DNA from: an uncultured Prevotellaceae bacterium | GTDB taxonomy: Bacteria; Bacteroidota; Bacteroidia; Bacteroidales; Bacteroidaceae | Length of the DNA stretch: 34,655 nt | Reading direction: 5' to 3' | NCBI GenBank assembly: GCA_945865175.1 | Contig: CAMBDA010000033.1 | Coordinates: 1 to 34,655 of the forward strand | In this document: in pieces, positions 1 through 7,216 of the stretch | How the letters are laid out: each line of letters starts with the position of its first letter | Numbering within the stretch: the first letter of the stretch is position 1 | Program-made: the position numbers and the translations under genes | The notes under the pieces: model-generated | Seen by the model: the letters and a program-made list of their open reading frames with translations, nothing else | Databases searched by the model: none | Told to the model about the DNA's origin: nothing

Positions 1-207
1 CTCGTTGAATAACAACTGGTTCAAACCAACCTTTCATGTTTAGCGGACAACAATATTATTATTTGTTGTTATCATATTTTCTGTTCTTTAAGTTATGAGC
101 AATGCTCAGTTACATGCCAGTTACATAATCACAATATTGATATTCAGAAATTTACGTTTGTCTTCACTCCGTTTTTTATTCTTTCAGTTACATGCCAGTT
201 ACATGGG
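1..207. other. No intact gene; AT-rich edge with hairpin and repeats
   Basis: No convincing gene lies here. A 7-bp hairpin (ACAACAA at 47-53, TTGTTGT at 63-69) with an AT-rich loop could end transcription coming from either side. A short plus-strand frame reaching a stop at 41-43 could be the tail of a gene outside the window, but 13 codons are too few to identify. The stretch also holds the direct repeat listed separately. It lies downstream of the minus-strand accessory genes, so it may be near the left border of that island. Confidence 0.4.
107..204. repeat. Direct repeat of 20 bp, each copy itself a double CAGTTACAT
   Basis: The sequence CAGTTACATGCCAGTTACAT occurs exactly at 107-126 and again at 185-204, 78 bp apart start to start. 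Each copy contains CAGTTACAT twice, 11 bp apart, so four 9-bp boxes are present. The inner spacing is about one helical turn, which suits a protein-binding site. The second copy ends just past the stop codon of the ATP-binding protein remnant. The function is unknown; an operator, an element end or a recombination footprint are all possible. Confidence 0.6.
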
Positions 208-1080
208 TTATGCCCAATATGGCACATAGTTATGCCTTGAGCCACCGTCAGGGTTTTCCTCTTTTATCACCCTCGCTTCCAGCGCATCTTTGATAATCCG
301 TGAGGCCATAGGATAGTTCTTGTCTTCGATACCCAAACGGGCACGAAGCGACTGGTTATTCATTTTCTCGTTAGATACATATCTTAAACATGCATGCTGA
401 TAACAAGCCCTAACCCTTTCGTTCTTATCTATGTCTGCAAACTTTCGGTATGAGAACAATGTTGCTGTAGTTCTGCTTTCCTGAACTTGAAAACGAAGTG
501 GAGGCAATTGAAATAGTTCGATGCTAAAAATCGTTTTATCCATACCGCTGCCTTTCTCCTCACAGATACCCATTCTTCTCATGATGTCTGCAAGGGAATC
601 GTTGCGCGACTGATATTCATCAATGAAACGCTCTACACTGATAAGGGGTTGCCCAGGATTGGATATTTCTATGCGATCAGAATAAATCTCTACCATTGGA
701 AATCCCTGCTCTGCAAAATCTTGGTGGATGCACATATTGGCTACCAACTCTCTTATAGCTATTTCCGGGTACATTGTTACATCTTTCCGAAGAGCCTGTC
801 CGATTTCCTCATTTGCAGGAAGTTGGCTGTTTATCCATGAAACCATACTCTCAAAGCCTATTGCATAACCTTTATCAAAGATTTGCTCACGTATCGTTTC
901 TAATTTGCTCTTACCCTTATACACAACAACTCTGACAACCTTACGTTTCAGTCCATCAAAAGCTCCAAGGGATTTTGCAAATAACAATGCTCCGAGTTCT
1001 GTAATACTGTAGCCTACCTCGTCCTGTTGTATAAGGCTTTCTGAAACAAAACGTTCCATAATGCCTTTGGTATCAGTCAC
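208..1080 (-). pseudogene. C-terminal part of an AlbA_2-type ATP-binding protein (truncated)
   Basis: The product matches the C-terminal two thirds of the AlbA_2/HATPase_c_4 proteins often annotated as ATP-binding protein or putative DNA-binding transcriptional regulator. Visible are the segment after the AlbA_2 domain (ITELGALLFAK), the GHKL ATPase motifs IRELVANMCIHQDF, DRIEISNPGQP and EEKGSGMDK, and a C-terminal winged-helix-like region (SLRARLGI to SRIIKDALEARVIKEENP). The N-terminal AlbA_2 domain, normally about 180 residues, is missing. The reading frame is open only from a GTG at 1080, inside an hsdM relic; the first ATG is at 1059. I infer a deletion that joined the hsdM start to the middle of this gene. 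A short product could still be made, but the absent domain argues for a relic. Confidence 0.75.
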
Positions 1081-1159
1081 TTGCCGACATATTGCCTCGC
1101 AAGGTATTTGCCACAGTCCAAAGCTGTGTGCGCAGTTTCTGTTGTAGTTCTTCCGACAT
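1073..1159 (-). pseudogene. hsdM: hsdM 5' fragment (28 codons)
   Basis: Starting from an ATG at 1157-1159, the minus strand encodes a 28-residue peptide beginning MSEELQQKLRTQLW and ending TLRGNMSASD before a TGA at 1073-1075. This is the conserved N-terminus of type I DNA methyltransferase subunits (consensus like L-W-x-x-A-D-x-L-R-G-N-M-x-x-x-D-F-K). In intact HsdM the sequence continues into the DFK-Y-I-L motif, so the break is immediately after the Asp. It begins 4 nt after the stop of the upstream gene, as an operon gene would. The rest of hsdM is gone and a different gene follows out of frame. Confidence 0.8.
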
Positions 1160-1163
1160 AGTC

Positions 1164-2264
1164 TTAAGATATGGGTTCTATTTTATATCCTAATCTCTCT
1201 GATAGCGATACAATGTCCTTAAAATCAATAGGACAATTATCTCCAACTTGAGTTGTCACATAGAACGTGACACCGTCACTGCTTACCAACGGACTATCTT
1301 TATGCCATCTTTTTGTTTTATTTTTGTCAAAAGAATGCCCTTCCTTTCTTTCAACTTCTTCTTTGGATAGCACATAGTTCGGTATATATCCGTTAAATAT
1401 AGAAACTATAGAATTATATGTTGATGGATGGTCACTCAGATACACTTTGACCAATTCCAAAGCACTTCCATTCTTATAATACGCACCTTTACCATTAATC
1501 GAATATTTCAGTCTCTTTTTAGATGTTCTAAATTCATTTCTAACAGGAATTTGGGTTGGAAACTCCCTTGTAATATCTACGAATGATGAGGTTGATATAT
1601 TATCGTTTTTTCGCTTGAGAGTAATCTCAATATCATCCAAAATCATTTCCACATCCGTTTCGGAATACCTTTTTGAAATAAAATGTGATTTTAGTAAGGA
1701 CGAACACAAATTCACTCCTTCATTTGACGTCAACTGCTGAATGTCAATCTCCAATTGCTTTTCCTTTTGTATCTCTTTAATTCTATTGGTGCAATAATCC
1801 GTAAGTCGATTCTTGTCAAAATCTACAAAGTTGAAAAGGCTGACAAACGTAGTGCCATATGGATTCTCTTTGTCGTATTCTAATGTAAACATCAGCAGCG
1901 GCAATTCTGCATCAGTAGGCTCGTCATAATACAATTGTATCATTTCTCCTATATATAAACCGAAATCCACTTTCTTCTGGCGCATATAGGAAAACAGTTG
2001 CTCTTTATTCCTATCAGTCTGAATATGATTGGGTTCTTTGGATTCTATCACCACCTGTGGCATTTCGTCTTTGTACAAGACAAAATCCGGACGAATGGTA
2101 TTTGTTGCCCCAATAGGAATACACTCTTCTGCAACGATGCCGTTTTGCCATCGAAGATAAAAACGGAATACTGAAGAAATACTATTCTGGAATTCTCGTT
2201 CCGAACACTTCCTGATTTTGCTATTTAAGAAGTCTTGATATATATCGTTCCAACTAAAGTCCAT
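1164..2264 (-). CDS. HSDR_N-like (PD-(D/E)XK) nuclease-domain protein
   Basis: A 366-residue protein whose N-terminal 130 residues look like the HSDR_N/type I restriction R-subunit nuclease domain: an early acidic helix (SEREFQ, residues 21-26), RPDFVLY with D60, then VVIESK with E74 and K76, and a Q-containing helix (EQLFSYMRQ). That is the D-Xn-E-X-K arrangement of this nuclease fold. The C-terminal 120 residues (around ALELVKVYLSDHPSTYNSI) resemble small C-terminal modules seen in restriction-type proteins, but I cannot name the family. No helicase motifs follow, so it is not a classical HsdR. Its start lies 1 nt after the stop of the cysteine peptidase gene, implying translational coupling. 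It is visibly more AT-rich than the hsdR relic. A DNA-degrading effector is inferred, not shown. Confidence 0.7.
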   Translation of the reverse strand: MDFSWNDIYQDFLNSKIRKCSEREFQNSISSVFRFYLRWQNGIVAEECIPIGATNTIRPDFVLYKDEMPQVVIESKEPNHIQTDRNKEQLFSYMRQKKVDFGLYIGEMIQLYYDEPTDAELPLLMFTLEYDKENPYGTTFVSLFNFVDFDKNRLTDYCTNRIKEIQKEKQLEIDIQQLTSNEGVNLCSSLLKSHFISKRYSETDVEMILDDIEITLKRKNDNISTSSFVDITREFPTQIPVRNEFRTSKKRLKYSINGKGAYYKNGSALELVKVYLSDHPSTYNSIVSIFNGYIPNYVLSKEEVERKEGHSFDKNKTKRWHKDSPLVSSDGVTFYVTTQVGDNCPIDFKDIVSLSERLGYKIEPIS

Positions 2265-2265
2265 A

Positions 2266-2943
2266 TTATTTTCTTTTTATAATAAGTGTTTCATCTACAT
2301 ACACATCGCTGCTTCTATTGTCAGAATCGATTGATATATGTGAGTACTTTGAATTAGGATTCTGATTTATGATAATTACCATGTTCCAATACGCATTGCA
2401 TGGAATAGCAGACCCTGGATCCAAACAAAATAATTTTGTTATTTCATTATTTCTTTCCTCATAGCCAATTGCTAAAATAGCATGTGCTCCACCTTGTTTG
2501 AATACTTCTGCTATCATAATTGGTTCATCGCAATCTAAACTTTGTCTAATAGCACTCAACATCTTTTGCTGCCCTTTTGCGGTCGCATCATATTGTTCAG
2601 CATGTGAAGTCACAGTTTTGGCAAAGGAATGCTGTAGTTTACTTTCTATTTCAGTAAAATAGAAACCATCTCGGCACAATCCGTTTTCGGTGAAAAACTC
2701 TTTGTACAGCCTTCCTTTAGAAACTCGACCGTCAAACTTTGTATTCAAATCAATAACCTGTTTTCTTGTCAGCACTTTTAGGGAAATTAAATACATCATT
2801 ATAGAATAGACGGCACAAGCACCATCCATATCTCCTTGATGCAAATGAACATGCTGCCATTTCTTGTTGTAAATACTGACGCCCCAATTTTGCCAGCATT
2901 TATAATCATGTCCTAAATCTAGTGACTGAATAATCTTTATCAT
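2266..2943 (-). CDS. Papain/C39-like cysteine peptidase-fold protein
   Basis: A 225-residue cytosolic-looking protein with no signal peptide. It shows the order of a papain-like (C39-like) catalytic triad: HQGDMDGACAVYS with the likely nucleophile C43 and a preceding Gln, GGAHAILAIGYE with the likely general base His near residue 154, and LDPG with the Asp near residue 175. The first gene of a two-gene AT-rich unit, it lies directly in front of the HSDR_N-domain gene and 25 nt behind the truncated hsdR. It has no ABC transporter domain, so it is not a bacteriocin exporter. Intracellular peptidases encoded beside nucleases occur in anti-phage and toxin-type systems, so a regulated protease role is a reasonable inference. 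It might also be an immunity or maturation enzyme. Confidence 0.7.
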   Translation of the reverse strand: MIKIIQSLDLGHDYKCWQNWGVSIYNKKWQHVHLHQGDMDGACAVYSIMMYLISLKVLTRKQVIDLNTKFDGRVSKGRLYKEFFTENGLCRDGFYFTEIESKLQHSFAKTVTSHAEQYDATAKGQQKMLSAIRQSLDCDEPIMIAEVFKQGGAHAILAIGYEERNNEITKLFCLDPGSAIPCNAYWNMVIIINQNPNSKYSHISIDSDNRSSDVYVDETLIIKRK

Positions 2944-2968
2944 ATCAATATCTTTTATTTATTCCCAA

Positions 2969-3868
2969 CTAAATGTACTTAATCACCTTGTCAATGCCGT
3001 CTATCTCGCTCACCAACTGAGCAGCCTTGAACGAGGTGAGGGTCTTGCCTGCACCTGTCGTATGCCATATATATCCGTTCTTGTTGGAGTTCTGCACCTT
3101 GTCGAGTATGCGCTCCACGGCATAATACTGGTAAGGGCGCAACACCATCAGGCACTTGTCGCCCTCATGCAACACGATATATTTGCTGAGCATCTTGCCC
3201 AAAGTGCATTTGTCGAAGAAGAACTGGGCAAACATCGAGAGGTCGTTGAACGGCACATTCTCGGCATCCGTCCAGTTGAACGTGAACTTATATCCGCTGT
3301 TGGGATTGTTGGCAAAATATCGGGTGTTGACACCATTGGAGATAACGAAAAGCTGGATATAGTCGAACAAGCCATGAAACGATGTCTTGTGATAGCGTTG
3401 AATCTGGTTGTAAGCCTGTTTCAGTTCCACTCCACGTTTCTTCAATTCAATCTGCACAAGTGGCAGACCATTGACAATGATCGTCACATCATAACGGCAC
3501 TTCTTTCTGCTCTCGACAGTTATCTGATTGGAGACCTGGAACTCATTCTGGCACCATTGGTGACGGTTCAAGAACTCCACCCAAATACGCTTGCCATCGG
3601 CAGTGTCCAAAGGGTAAAGGTCACGAAGTTTCTTGGCTTTCTCGAAACGAGTGCCACCTTCAAGGTAGATGAGTATCTTGTCAAACTCCTCTGCCGTGAA
3701 CTCCGTCCGTCCATGTTCCGCCAACTGCCTGTGGTTGTGCCTTTCCAGCTGGCGTTTGAAATTGGATTGCAGGTTTTCCTCCTCGGCAATCTGGACATAT
3801 TCATAGTCCATCTGCTTTAGTGTTTCTATCAATCCAGCTTCCAATGCAGCTTCACTTTGTGCCGTCAT
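2969..3868 (-). pseudogene. hsdR: Type I restriction enzyme R subunit, truncated after Walker A
   Basis: The first 290 or so residues are a clear HsdR: the N-terminal region, the nuclease domain (YDVTIIVNGLPLVQIELKKRG, with Asp and E-L-K), the connector YIVLHEGDKCLMVLRPYQYYAVERI, and the first helicase motif HTTGAGKTLTSFKAAQL. Normal HsdR runs to about 900-1100 residues; here the frame stops at IDKVIKYI, a few codons past Walker A, where DEAD-box motif Ia would begin. All other helicase motifs and the HsdM-binding C-terminus are missing, so ATP-driven translocation is impossible. The break is at the border with the AT-rich two-gene insert. It has its own good promoter (3964-3994), so the message and a nuclease-domain fragment may still be made. 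Confidence 0.88.
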
Positions 3869-3963
3869 AGTTTCAACTTTATTTTATTCAATCTCATCAA
3901 GATGCTTGAATATTGTCAATAGTAGTGTTCATGAAGCTATTCCTGCTTCTTGTTACTCATGTG

Positions 3964-3994
3964 CAAATTTACTCAGAAACGATGAATGACACAA
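3964..3994 (-). promoter_or_regulatory. Promoter of the hsdR relic operon
   Basis: On the minus strand TAAATTTG (CAAATTTA at 3964-3971) is preceded by TTG (CAA at 3992-3994) with exactly 20 nt between, the Bacteroidetes housekeeping arrangement. It would give a leader of about 90 nt before the ATG at 3868 and should also drive the two intact genes behind the relic. Confidence 0.7.
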
Positions 3995-4263
3995 CTTTCT
4001 GGTTGTTTTTTTGGTATTAAACCAAGAAAATCCTCTTTTTGAACGTGTTTAAGCCTAATAATCTCATTCTTCATAATCAATTATTATCAACAAGAGTGAA
4101 AAGAAAAGATATCACTAATCACTAACACCTACAAAGCCTCCTCAATGAGTCCTCATCGCTCCACATCGCATCATGAGAAAAAGCATTTTCATATAATAAA
4201 AACATAGGGGGTAACCCGGATAACCGGGGTAACCGACAACTGCCAGCAAAAACTTCGGCAAAC
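3995..4263. other. Gene-free stretch between the hsdR promoter and the unknown pair
   Basis: No coding sequence is supported. It contains a small inverted repeat (TTGGT 4011-4015, ACCAA 4021-4025) in a T/A-rich context, and at 4207-4236 a GC-rich cluster of GGTAACC-like units just behind the stop of the 4264 gene. The rest is AT-rich with no recognisable signal. Confidence 0.5.
4207..4236. repeat. Three GGTAACC-like units with a CCCGG/CCGGG hairpin
   Basis: Three short units (GGGTAACCCG, GATAACCG, GGGTAACCG) follow each other within 29 bp. Inside them CCCGG (4215-4219) and CCGGG (4224-4228) can pair around ATAA. The position, 28 nt downstream of the stop codon of a minus-strand gene, would suit a terminator, but no T-run follows on the minus strand. 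It could instead be a protein-binding site. Confidence 0.5.
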
Positions 4264-5235
4264 TTAAACAGTACCGATTTTGATGAAGCGGCCGTTATTG
4301 ACAAACTCGGTAATCTTCTCCTGCATGCGAGCCTTTTCGTCTTCTTCGAGAAACTCCAGCTTCAGCTCCTGCTGTTGCACTTTGTTAGGCTGGGGGTCGA
4401 GCGTGTCAAGCACCTTTTTATCGAGCGGCCAGGTGACGCACTTGTTCTTGCCCACCAGATGGATGCGCGACCCCTTTTTCTTTGTCTGTATTGCCACCGG
4501 AATGCCGCTCTCGCCAGCGGCCTCGATCCAGAAGTTCAGCCCAGGGTCCTCTCTATCGAGCACCATGTCGAGATCGTCGGGAGCGAAGAGAATAAGCCCT
4601 GGCATACAGTGGTAGTCAATGCCTATCTCCTTCATCGCATTGCCATACTTGTCGGAGATGGCGGGCAGGTTGGGGTAAGGGAAATAGAAGCGGATTTCCT
4701 TTATGCCATACTCACGGTTGGCATCGATGAAGTCCCAGAAGTCCTTTGGATGGAACTGTGGGTTGATTTCAATCAGCAGCCCCTCCTGCTTGATCAGCGG
4801 ACGGAGTGTCTCGCTGAGGATATTCTTCACGATATTGGGCGAAGAGAACGCTTTGGGCTTGCGCTCAATGGCAATGTGCTGCATATCCTTGCGGTTGTCA
4901 ATGATGACGTGACAGTTGGGTCCTATCTTGTGTCGCTCCACACCGAAGTTCCAGTCGTAGGCTTCGTCCTTGATGTTCTCCATCTTGAATATTGTCACTC
5001 CTCCTGAGTTGTAGAGAGTCTTGCAGCGGAACTCCTTATTGCCCAATTTCGGAACCAATTCACCATTGGCTATGCGGTCGATGTATTTCTGCATGATTTC
5101 CTGCTTGTGCTTCTTTAGCTCCTCAATTCTCTTCTCGATGTCTTCCTTTGACTCAAAGAGCGTGTTCTGTGGCTTCTCCACAGGCATGAATTCGTAGGTA
5201 TATACCGGTATTTGTAGTTTTTGGTTTGTTGCCAT
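4264..5235 (-). CDS. Unrecognised protein with N-terminal coiled coil (323 aa)
   Basis: I do not recognise the family. The product is hydrophilic, with no signal peptide or membrane segment. After a short beta-like start there is a charged helix predicted to coil (ESKEDIEKRIEELKKHKQ, about residues 29-46). The middle is mixed alpha/beta with several Trp/Tyr-rich strands (YDWNFGVERHKIGPNCHVII; IRFYFPYPNL), and a final charged helix (EFLEEDEKARMQEKITEF) closes it. It lies 16 nt behind the 5252-6211 gene, so the two are probably one unit. The neighbouring restriction relics make an accessory role such as phage defence possible, but nothing in the sequence shows a catalytic motif. Confidence 0.75.
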   Translation of the reverse strand: MATNQKLQIPVYTYEFMPVEKPQNTLFESKEDIEKRIEELKKHKQEIMQKYIDRIANGELVPKLGNKEFRCKTLYNSGGVTIFKMENIKDEAYDWNFGVERHKIGPNCHVIIDNRKDMQHIAIERKPKAFSSPNIVKNILSETLRPLIKQEGLLIEINPQFHPKDFWDFIDANREYGIKEIRFYFPYPNLPAISDKYGNAMKEIGIDYHCMPGLILFAPDDLDMVLDREDPGLNFWIEAAGESGIPVAIQTKKKGSRIHLVGKNKCVTWPLDKKVLDTLDPQPNKVQQQELKLEFLEEDEKARMQEKITEFVNNGRFIKIGTV

Positions 5236-5251
5236 TTTGATCTGATATTGA

Positions 5252-6211
5252 TTATGGGTTATATTTCTGATGCATGAGTTTCACGTTCTCTTTCAATCGT
5301 TTGAAAAAGTCGGCTGAGATGTTTTTCGACTTGAAGTCGAAACGGTTGTTAAGCTCCAACAAGCTATCGTAGAACTTCTGACTCTTCATCTCGTTCCACT
5401 TGCGCGACACTTCGGCCTGCTGCATCTTCTTCTTGTCGCCCAGAATGTTGTTCATCAGGTTCACCCATGAGGCAATCTTGATGGTTCTGGGACCTTTCAG
5501 CCAGTCCTTGTGGCTTGCCATCACCAGATAAGCAATGCGGTCGATCTTGTTCTGGAACGTCATCTCAGCCTCGCATCTGCCCACGAAGGTAGTCCACTGC
5601 TCCAGCGAAATCGTTATGTATAGGCTATTGAAAATCGTATGCAGCTCATCTTCGCTCGCGCCCTCGGCTTTCCTTATCTCATTTCTGACCTGCCTGCTAT
5701 CCACTCCATCCACCCACGGCTCGCGCTCTATCATGCGTCCGGAATCTTCGAGCCATTGTTCTCTCTTTCTCTGGGCAAGATAGAGATGATAATGTACGGG
5801 ATGATTGGCTACTAACTTTAGTATCTCCTTGACAGCCTCTGAGGAGTTCCATGTGGAAAGCTTGTCTGGTTCGGCAACCAAACGGAAACACACGCACGTC
5901 ATCACGCACACAGCCGTATATTCAGCCTGACGCGGGGTGCGATTGATGATCTGTCCATCGGGCATGCTGAAGGCCGAATACCTTCTTTGAAGACTGTTCC
6001 ACAAGTCGATAACCTCCATCTCCAACGCTTGCGCCTCCAGCAGACGCCCAGCACAGAATACCTCCATCTCGTGCCATATCTGTGCAGGCGAAAGCTCACC
6101 ATACATACGCTCCAGGTAGGCAAGTGCTGGATAAAGCGAACAGAAGAGGCGGCTCGTCTGATATTCGTGCCTGAGCTCTTGAAGTCTTTCATCGTCAAAC
6201 AATGAAATCAT
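5252..6211 (-). CDS. Unrecognised mostly helical protein (319 aa)
   Basis: I do not recognise this protein. It appears almost entirely alpha-helical, with no signal peptide, no membrane segment and no metal-binding Cys/His cluster. Recognisable stretches are LYPALAYLERMYGELSPAQIW near the start and SLEQWTTFVGRCEAEMTFQNK in the second half. The ATG at 6209-6211 follows a minus-strand TAATTTTG box (6236-6243) by about 25 nt, so this is the first gene of the pair with 4264-5235. The promoter faces away from the replication cassette, with the CACAT array between them, so both units may share regulation. A two-component accessory system with its downstream partner is inferred from spacing alone. 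Confidence 0.75.
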   Translation of the reverse strand: MISLFDDERLQELRHEYQTSRLFCSLYPALAYLERMYGELSPAQIWHEMEVFCAGRLLEAQALEMEVIDLWNSLQRRYSAFSMPDGQIINRTPRQAEYTAVCVMTCVCFRLVAEPDKLSTWNSSEAVKEILKLVANHPVHYHLYLAQRKREQWLEDSGRMIEREPWVDGVDSRQVRNEIRKAEGASEDELHTIFNSLYITISLEQWTTFVGRCEAEMTFQNKIDRIAYLVMASHKDWLKGPRTIKIASWVNLMNNILGDKKKMQQAEVSRKWNEMKSQKFYDSLLELNNRFDFKSKNISADFFKRLKENVKLMHQKYNP

Positions 6212-6235
6212 AGGTAATGAATATTTTTACGACTG

Positions 6236-6243
6236 CAAAATTA
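6236..6243 (-). promoter_or_regulatory. -7 box for the 6211/5235 unit
   Basis: TAATTTTG on the minus strand matches TAnnTTTG. No clear TTG lies at the expected upstream distance, so the promoter may be weak or activator-dependent. It is divergent from the 6466-6473 promoter. Confidence 0.5.
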
Positions 6244-6325
6244 TAAAAAAGTATTAATATTATCGATATAACCGAATATTTTTTGGGGCTTATTCTATAT
6301 TTTTTTCATCATGCCCAATATTTAC

Positions 6326-6415
6326 CACATATATACCACATAGCCGACACATACTTTTGACACATACAGCCACATAGCGCCACATCGCTTCACATCACGC
6401 CATATCGTGCCACAT
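6326..6415. repeat. Array of CACAT boxes phased at about 10 bp
   Basis: CACAT begins at 6326, 6337, 6348, 6361, 6371, 6381, 6391 and 6411, with a one-base variant (CATAT) at 6401. The steps are 11, 11, 13, 10, 10, 10, 10 and 10 bp. The best units read GCCACATAGC. Boxes one helical turn apart place the same base pattern on one face of the DNA, as in iterons or cooperative operators. The array is between two divergent promoters and upstream of the primase/DUF3987 cassette, so it may be that cassette's origin or its control region. Confidence 0.7.
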
Positions 6416-6465
6416 AGATTTGGGCATTTTCGTTAAATATCTTTTTTTCAATACGTTAGATGTCG

Positions 6466-6473
6466 TAGCTTTG
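6466..6473 (+). promoter_or_regulatory. -7 box of the replication cassette
   Basis: TAGCTTTG, followed by CACC, with a T-run (6442-6448) at the expected -33 distance. Transcription should begin near 6480, leaving a leader of about 100 nt before the ATG at 6580. Confidence 0.6.
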
Positions 6474-6579
6474 CACCAAGTTTAACCCGAACAGGGTGCC
6501 ACGGTGGCAGTCGCGGCACAGAAACAAGCCACGGTGGTCAAGCTCCGGAGTTTCTCTGTTCATAACTCGACAAACAGTT
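6474..6579 (+). promoter_or_regulatory. GC-rich structured leader of the first cassette gene
   Basis: This untranslated leader is much more GC-rich than the DNA before it. It contains the palindrome TGCCACGGTGGCA (6497-6509), a second GCCACGGTGG (6528-6537) and CTCCGGAG (6543-6550). An alternative in-frame ATG lies at 6496, but it is inside the palindrome and gives a Trp/Arg-rich start, so I prefer the ATG at 6580. The structure could control translation; I see no known riboswitch class. Confidence 0.45.
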
Positions 6580-7077
6580 ATGAATGACAAGAAACGTCAA
6601 CTGCGTGAAGTCAGCATCGAAGACTTCGACATCGCCCTCCTGCGCCAGGCAGCACGCGAGGGAAGACTCTTTATCGCTCCCGAAGGCACTGCCCCTGGGG
6701 AGCCGACCTCCGACAATGGCCTGCAGCCCGTGGCCGACATCCTGGCCTATGTGCAGCCCATTGCCGAATATTCGTCATGTCCTCGGGTGGGCGACATCTG
6801 GGAATCTGTTCTCCATGACGACAGGCTCGCTCCTCTCTTCTTCTTCTCACGTTACAGCAGCTCGCGGGGTATGGTCAACTGGTACCGTGTGACAGTCCTC
6901 GTGTGCCTCCTGCGCGAGTACGGCATATATGACAAGGGCATACCCGCCCAGCGACTGCATTGTATCCTCGAAGGCACCCAGCATCGCACTAACCGCTACA
7001 CGGGCATGAGTCGTTACCTCTTTGAGCGCGCTCAACTAAGGGCTTTGCGCGAGATTCTGGACAAATTCAAGCAGTAA
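6580..7077 (+). CDS. Unrecognised 165-aa protein, first gene of replication cassette
   Basis: I do not recognise this family. The ATG at 6580 gives MNDKKRQLREVSIEDF. The longer frame from 6496 reads through a palindromic leader and is less likely. The protein is soluble, with acidic and basic helices, and its second half (SRGMVNWYRVTVLVCLLREYGIY followed by a basic helix with GMSRYLFERAQLRALREIL) could bind nucleic acid. A TAGCTTTG promoter box and a roughly 100-nt structured leader precede it. A second promoter follows its stop, so it can be expressed separately from the genes behind it, as a regulator of the cassette would be. That role is inference from position only. Confidence 0.65.
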   Translation: MNDKKRQLREVSIEDFDIALLRQAAREGRLFIAPEGTAPGEPTSDNGLQPVADILAYVQPIAEYSSCPRVGDIWESVLHDDRLAPLFFFSRYSSSRGMVNWYRVTVLVCLLREYGIYDKGIPAQRLHCILEGTQHRTNRYTGMSRYLFERAQLRALREILDKFKQ

Positions 7078-7111
7078 ACCGAGCGTCTCCGTTTACTACA
7101 GCAGACAGCCA

Positions 7112-7119
7112 TACCTTTG
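7112..7119 (+). promoter_or_regulatory. Second -7 box inside the replication cassette
   Basis: TACCTTTG followed by CACCGG, the same TTTGCACC start as the 6466 promoter. It would give a leader of about 90 nt with a GGGAC/GTCCC hairpin (7150-7154, 7162-7166) before the ATG at 7217. Confidence 0.6.
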
Positions 7120-7216
7120 CACCGGATTCCTGAAACAAGGGTCTGCCGCGGGACACCACCGGTCCCTGTCTCGCAAACAATTATTGCATGTCTTACAATT
7201 TAAATCTTATTCGGTT

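Noticed and set aside
2..43. Possible C-terminal tail of a plus-strand gene
   Set aside because: Thirteen codons before a stop are too few to tell from chance.
6326..6415. CRISPR-like repeat array
   Set aside because: Units are about 10 bp with no spacers of uniform length and no cas genes; it fits iterons or an operator.
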